DNA of 6,054 nucleotides from Bifidobacterium breve (lineage in GTDB: Bacteria > Actinomycetota > Acidimicrobiia > IMCC26256): NCBI GenBank assembly GCA_945907055.1, contig CAMDSG010000106.1, forward strand, positions 1 to 6,054, in the 5' to 3' direction. The notes beneath the pieces are model-generated. The model saw only the letters and a list, made by a program, of their open reading frames with translations, ran no database searches and had not been told where the DNA came from. Shown here piece by piece: positions 5,743 to 6,054 of the stretch. Within the stretch, counting starts at the first letter, position 1, and each line of letters begins with the position of its first letter. The translations under genes were made by a program, and so were the position numbers.

Positions 5743-6054
5743 TTATAGGCCTAGCAACTCAACTCCGCGCTCGATCGGACGCGCTATTACTGCCTTACTG
5801 CCTATTCGTAGGATGGGTCGCTGCATCAGTTCGGGGTGCTGAACCAATAATCTCGAGATCGACGCCGCCGTGACGTAGTCATTCTTATCAAGCCCAAGTT
5901 CACCGAAGCGTTTGTCTTTTCGAACGACCTCAGATAGATCGCCATCGAGCTGGGAAAGGAGCGCCTTGATCTGAGCCGCATCGAGAGGGGTCTTGAGGTA
6001 CTCAATGACCTCCACCTCAACTCCCCGTTCGGCTAAATCAGCGAGGAGGCGGCG
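5743..6054 (-). CDS. arsC: ArsC-family arsenate reductase (glutaredoxin type), 5' end beyond window
   Basis: The C-terminal 103 residues of a thioredoxin-fold ArsC protein, which reduces arsenate to arsenite using glutathione/glutaredoxin or an equivalent thiol. The reading frame stays open to base 6054, so the GTG and ATG codons inside it are not the true start. About 12-18 N-terminal residues, including the catalytic Cys segment, are outside. Visible (numbering from the edge): VEVIEYLKTPLDAAQIKALL (14-33), LSEVVRKDKRFGELGL (40-55), HPELMQRPIL (73-82) and AVIARPIE (88-95). Arg45, Arg79 and Arg92 correspond to the three arginines that bind the oxyanion in E. coli ArsC. The related YffB/Spx-like proteins are less likely because the EYLKTP and QRPI...ARP blocks follow ArsC. 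Its neighbour across the AT-rich gap is catabolic, and no other arsenic gene is in the window. Confidence 0.88.
   Translation of the reverse strand, partial: RRLLADLAERGVEVEVIEYLKTPLDAAQIKALLSQLDGDLSEVVRKDKRFGELGLDKNDYVTAASISRLLVQHPELMQRPILRIGSKAVIARPIERGVELLGL

Noticed and set aside
5743..6054. Start of an arsenic resistance operon
   Set aside because: Only an ArsC-type reductase is visible. No ArsR, ArsB/Acr3 or ArsM is in the window, and the downstream genes are catabolic.

Overview
The window looks like a piece of an actinobacterial chromosome. The reasons are two F420-type luciferase-like (LLM) oxidoreductases, one of which I recognise as resembling the mycobacterial Rv3520c type, and a FadE-style acyl-CoA dehydrogenase carrying the Gly-rich insert I associate with actinobacterial members. 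G+C in a sampled coding stretch is in the low 50s percent, well below Mycobacterium. With the short gaps, this would fit an aquatic or acidimicrobial-type actinobacterium, but the lineage is inference.

Layout, from the right edge in the direction of the minus strand: the C-terminal part of an ArsC-type arsenate reductase (5743-6054, cut by the window edge); an AT-rich 120 bp gap that probably holds a promoter; then a co-directional run of an acyl-CoA dehydrogenase (4369-5622), LLM oxidoreductase B (3406-4281) and LLM oxidoreductase A (2296-3333). A plus-strand gene (1555-2271) encodes two EthD-type ferredoxin-like domains fused in one chain. It converges on LLM-A across only 24 bp, where there is a possible shared hairpin. 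A 209 bp divergent region (1346-1554) separates the EthD gene from two minus-strand short-chain dehydrogenases (563-1345, and 566 to beyond base 1) that overlap by 4 bp (ATGA).

Together these are the enzyme classes of a peripheral catabolic pathway run through CoA thioesters: alcohol/ketone interconversion (two SDRs with different cofactor signatures), F420-dependent hydride transfer (two LLM proteins), alpha,beta-desaturation of an acyl-CoA (ACAD) and an EthD protein of unknown role. Similar sets occur in actinobacterial steroid, terpenoid and alicyclic-acid degradation, but nothing here fixes the substrate. The arsenate reductase is probably an unrelated neighbour.

The most unusual signal is in the 84 bp gap between the acyl-CoA dehydrogenase and LLM-B. 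It has three perfect tandem copies of a 17 bp unit, flanked by a partial copy and a degenerate copy that runs into the LLM-B start codon. Read on the minus strand, the units form a chain of five-codon micro-ORFs (M-G-F-K-Y-stop) linked by TGATG stop/start overlaps, ending at the LLM-B start. No region longer than 300 bp lacks a gene. I saw no tRNA, rRNA, CRISPR array, insertion sequence or attachment site.
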